NCBI GenBank assembly: GCA_035610835.1
Contig: CM069442.1
Span: 59,809,950 to 59,873,949, forward strand
Direction of reading: 5' to 3'
Length of the DNA: 64,000 nt
Origin: Ophiura sarsii
Lineage: Eukaryota; Echinodermata; Ophiuroidea; Amphilepidida; Ophiuridae
Below, piece after piece: positions 59,737 through 64,000 of this stretch. Within the stretch, counting starts at the first letter, position 1. Every line of letters starts with the position of its first letter. The notes under the pieces were generated by a model. That model did no database searches, was not told where the DNA came from, and saw nothing but the letters and a program-made list of their open reading frames with translations. A program made the translations under genes and the position numbers.

Positions 59737-60575
59737 GGGGAGATGCGGGAGAGTTGAGCCATTTTTTATATTTTGTGTCACCATATGCGGAAGAAAAGTA
59801 CAAACCTGTAAAAAATTAGTGTAAGATAAACTTTAGAGTGTTGTTTTCGTTGTGAAACAATAACAATTGGGATAGCAGTTAAGGCTTATTTATACAAAAG
59901 GTTTGAAAAAAATTGGTAAAGTGGCTCAACTCTCCCTACAGTATGGGAGAGTTGAGCCACCATTACAGGAGAATTGAGCCAGCATGATAAGTCAATGGCT
60001 GGTGAAAAAACCAAAATCATATTTTTTCAACTTTTGATTTATTAATCCTTAAAGTAAATATGGTGCTCAATTGTTATTATCATGGCACAAAATAACATTT
60101 TCTCTCATTTATTATACATTTTTCACCTTTAGTCCAAAAATCAAAATGTTACTACATGGTTTCCCTATGCTCAACTCTCCCCATGACCAATGGCTCAACT
60201 CTCCTCATGGTAACCATTTTGTAAATAACCCAATCCTGTCTGGTGTAGAACTTTTGGTAGTTTACAATAGTTCTCTAAAATAATGGTCATATATACCCCC
60301 TTCAATAAACAAATTACCGCTATTATATTCTAAGTCTTGCTATCGGAAAAAAGACAAAACATTTATTTTACTATTTTTCACTCAAAAGTGAAAAAAAATG
60401 ATTTTGTTTAGGTATCTTTGATACTGAGCACACATGACAGTAGAGTTTAACACTAAGAATGTCGTATTGATGCTATATAACAATATATGCCAATATAAAT
60501 GTTAGTAAGTTACTACTTTTCGAGTTATAGGGGTGGTTCAACTCTCCCGGTGGCTCAACTCTCCCGCATCTCCCC
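59737..60575. mobile_element. Element with GGGGAGATGCGGGAGAGTTG ends
   Basis: Inverted ends of 26 bp (GGGGAGATGCGGGAGAGTTG + AGCCA) are flanked by TA. GAGTTGAGCC or its complement GGCTCAACTC recurs at about six places inside. 839 bp, no ORF. Confidence 0.82.
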
Positions 60576-60791
60576 TATGTGTTCCATGTCATTGCTCAGT
60601 CTTATTTAAAATTCAGTATTCAGCATAAATCTTTATACTGTACTTAGGACTAAACTAAAAGATCATTAAATATTCGTATTTGGATTTGATATTCACATGA
60701 GCGTCAGTATAACTATATAAATTGCCTTTTAGAAAACAGTTCGTTGAGTCGAATTTGCTTTAGCCTACTCCAAAGATATGCTTGTCCACAG

Positions 60792-61415
60792 TGGCGTATC
60801 CAGGGGGGGGGGGGAGGGGGGGGGGGGGGGGGGGGGGGGGAACAGCAGGCCATTCCCCAGGTTTTAACATTATAAGTTCAAAATCAAAGTTGTGTCAGAT
60901 TATGGGATATGAAAGAACCAACAAGAAAGGACTTTACCAGAAGGCAATTTTGAGAATTGCCGCCGAGTCAGGAACTTGCGATTGGGGGGAGGGGCGATTG
61001 GGGGGGGGGGGGGGGGGGGGAGAGGGGGAGTGGATCCAGGCCTCAAGCAGGCGCCACAAGTACAAATACGCCAAATGTATTCCAATGCAGTGGCTGCCGC
61101 GACCAGCATTGTGGGTGGTTTATTTCGACGGGGGTGGGTGGGGGGGGGGGGGGGGGGGGGGGCGGGTGTGGAGCAATTAAAAATGGGGGAGGGGAAAGAA
61201 AAAAGGAGGGAATGCGCGCGTAAAGGCTTTTTTTTTGGCTTTTAATTTAAAAATTCCAACACCAAAAAACTTCTTTTAGACTAATTTTAAGTAATATTGA
61301 CATTACAATTCAACATTTTTTATTGCTTGGAAGACAAAATGGGGTGGAGCTTGAGCTGACTGGGGGGGGGGGGGGGGGGGGGGGGGGTGCCCCACTCCTA
61401 GTACCGCCACTGTTT
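60792..61415. mobile_element. hAT-like element with CAGTGGCG tips and poly(G) tracts
   Basis: The left tip CAGTGGCGTATCCAG and right tip CTAGTACCGCCACTG are inverted. Four poly(G) runs of 15-30 lie within. An 8-bp duplication is not visible. Confidence 0.5.
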
Positions 61416-64000
61416 CTAGGTCAATGTAAATCTTAATTCAATCACACCACTTGCCCAGCCATTTTATAAGTATTCTTGGAAAAAGTGTACTTCATTTAGG
61501 TCCCAGATTCTGAACTATAGATTCATAAACCCTGGCGTATCGATTTTGGACCTTATCCATAATAATTAATAATTAGAGAGGAACCCATTTTGAGGCAAGA
61601 ATTTCCATTTTACGCTAAAACTGTCAAATTTTGTCTAATTTTAACTAATTTGATAAGCAAATTGCAAAATTTGGTCTAATTATACCTAATATGGTGATAA
61701 AATGTGCACGCAGCGTGCCAAAATTTGATATATTATTCAATTTGTTGTTTGTAAGTGGGGTTTTGTTTTTTGGGGGGGGGGGGAACTGGGTGGGGAGGTG
61801 GGCAGGAAATATGTTTGGGGGGGAATGCTCTCCTCCCCGGGGCACTGCCACTGCCAACAAAGACCATCATCAACCTTATACAGTTTTTGAAAAAAAATGT
61901 TACATTTGTCATTTTACCTCTCAAAACCATTTGCCCCATTTACCCTAACTAACACCAGTATAACTCTGAGGCATGCCATCAGGAGGTGTTTTCATGCAGT
62001 AAAAAGCTGCCCCTTGTATTATTCATATTTTACTTGCTGACCAGGAAAAACAACCTTGAGAAAAAAACTTGTTTTGCAAAATGTAGCAGCTAATTTGCAG
62101 CAGCTTTTTACCTGATAATATGTACAATTGTATGGCTTGACAAGTTGATATGCAATAACTATTAAAGCAATAACCCTATTTTAAGGACACATTGAAGTGC
62201 AGCACTTCATAATGGGCACATTTCAGAAAGGGAACAAGCTGAATAATCTTAGAAACAAAGTTGATCAATATATATCATATTTTAATCACATATCACATAC
62301 ATTAATTATCCTCCACTACATATTTGTAGCAGATTTATATATTTGTTTGTAATATACAAAAAGTAATTAAACAACAATAGTCAATATACTCATATTTACA
62401 AAATATAACAAACATGTAAAAAGAGGATTTATCTCAGGGTGAATTTGTATCAACAACATTTAAATAGTACAGTGCAAACAGGTCATAAAACACTCCACAT
62501 TTTCCATTATCAGAACTTCCAAATTGGAGGAAAATGTAAGAATAAGGCATACACAAATTGGAGCTTCCATGGCACATAATGTACACATGAAAGAAGACAG
62601 CCAGTAGTTGCCAGTGGATGGGATCTAAAAATCTACTTTTTTGCCTCAAAATTGAAAATTAATTGTCAGTTTATCTTATTTTCATTTTTCCTTGCAGTAT
62701 TGCATGGGATGCATAATGCATTCCATTGAGGATAATTCCCCTTAAGTAGGAAAGAAAACGTTTTAGATTGCAATTGAAGAATCCATAGCCTACATTTAGG
62801 CCTTTCAGAACGATCATCAAAATGTAGTTTTTGTCCCAGAATTATATAAAGAAGAAAATTAAAAAGAAATTCTATTGTACAATTTTTAAGTACATGATCA
62901 GCCATAATGTCTGAAGAAATCATTGAAAAATATTAAAAGCATTGAAATGATAGGCCAAAATGACTTAAAACAGTATGCAAATTAGATGCAAATCAGAAAT
63001 GTCTTATAAACCACCACAAACTGGTTGATGCCATTACAATGTTAGACTCTGTGAAAGTTCCAAGCTGGTTGGATCATCCAAGTTTGAATGATGGCCTTTT
63101 AGATTGAATAATGCATTTTGGAGTGTTAAATAGGCCTGTTGCACCCACCGTCATGAGTAGTATAATTATGAGGCATACAATTTATATGTACATTGAATAC
63201 TACAACACTGTTTTAATTCCTTGGTAATTGATTAATTAATCACAAATTAAAAACATCTGCCATTAGTTAATTACCATTTACATTTCACATTACATTTTAG
63301 TTTTGAAGGGGGTGATCGTGATAGGAGCCCGATAATTTGGGTCTGTCGGCTGAGATTGGCACTGTTGGTTCATTGTTCATTTGACAGGGTAATCATGGAA
63401 TTATGATGGTCAAATTTAGTACAAAGACTGCATGATTTTTTAGAAGCTTGTTAAAGCCAAAATGTACCTCAAACATGGCAAAATTAGTATGAGCAAATTT
63501 GCATGATATGCACGCGTTTGTTTAGTCAGTAAAGCCTTGTTGGTTCACGATAATACTTGCCCCCATATGAAAAACCTACATGTAGCAAGTAGTTTCACCA
63601 CTGAGGATACACATGGTTCAGTGAGTAATTTGTTTGCCATCATGTGATCAAAATCTGTTCAGTGCAGTGGCTTAGCTAGGTTTTTCATATGGGGGGGGGG
63701 GGGGGGCGGGCAAGAAATGAAAGTAACCGACAATATTGTTTGGATTAAAGAAATGCGCGAGTAGCGGGTGAAATTTTTGACTTTACACTTATTTTTGCTA
63801 TAATTGAGGTACATTTTGGCTCTAAACAAGCTTGTACCAACAAATTGCATTTTTGGGACACATGCGCGCAATGCCGCGCATGGTCAAAATCGTGAATGTA
63901 CCGACGGCATGCGTTGTGTACCAACGGGGTAATGGCCCCCCCTGCCCGTGGCTATGACAGTTAAATAGTCGCTGATTTGTTTAAAATCAAAAATGTATTT
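61416..64000. other. Intergenic DNA, no gene seen
   Basis: AT-rich with isolated poly(G) runs. A CAGTGGCTTAGCTAGG word beside a poly(G) tract at 63664 resembles the tip of the 60.8-kb element. No convincing coding frame on either strand. Confidence 0.5.

Noticed and set aside
60782..61245. Glycine-rich protein frames
   Set aside because: They are poly(G) tracts read in all three frames inside a transposon-like element.

Overview
The window is AT-rich animal genomic DNA: spliced genes with GT-AG introns of up to about 8 kb, non-LTR retrotransposons, many palindromic MITE-like elements, and very long simple repeats. A CatSper sperm-channel gene (this family is missing from insects, nematodes, birds and most teleosts), repeated aggcctac/taggcct words and the repeat style suggest an invertebrate deuterostome, most likely an echinoderm or other ambulacrarian. 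That placement is inference.

Genes. At the left edge (minus strand, 1-632) are the first two coding exons of a CFAP97-domain ciliary protein gene. It is head-to-head, across 383 bp, with a 15-exon gene on the plus strand (1016-19092) whose 572-residue product I identify as CatSper4, a pore subunit of the sperm flagellar Ca2+ channel. The pairing suggests a shared promoter for two cilium/sperm genes. On the minus strand, convergent with CATSPER4, is an eight-coding-exon TMEM30A/CDC50A gene (ATG at 49926, stop at 30630), the beta subunit of P4-ATPase lipid flippases. Its promoter side carries a perfect TGACGTCA CRE. All exon phases join in frame in both long genes. A tRNA-Glu(TTC) gene lies at 50225-50296. 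No protein gene was recognised from 50.3 to 64 kb.

Repeats by region. CATSPER4 introns hold a decayed EN+RT LINE (2827-6122, minus), a small palindromic MITE abutting the S1 exon, a 52-nt poly(C) tract, two related minisatellites filling intron 7 (about 8.3-11.4 kb), a GC-rich foldback in intron 8 with another hairpin element nested inside it, and a palindromic TA-flanked element in intron 13 carrying a tRNA-derived SINE. TMEM30A introns hold a TTAA-flanked palindrome, a hAT-type MITE with a perfect 8-bp target duplication, a 1-kb terminal-inverted-repeat element, and a 5'-truncated LINE reverse transcriptase (about 47.9-49.7 kb, plus).

From 50.4 to 64 kb the DNA is nested repeats: a possible decayed hammerhead/Penelope-like motif, a three-unit composite satellite built of GATT, GATC, GACC and ACTTACTC blocks, a nearly perfect 757-bp palindrome inserted in another TA-flanked element, relatives of both palindromic families, an element whose ends and interior carry GAGTTGAGCC-type motifs, and many long poly(G)/poly(C) tracts. 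No complete new multi-gene system is evident. The most unusual material is the set of long palindromic elements with identifiable TA, TTAA or 8-bp target duplications, and the structured microsatellite array.
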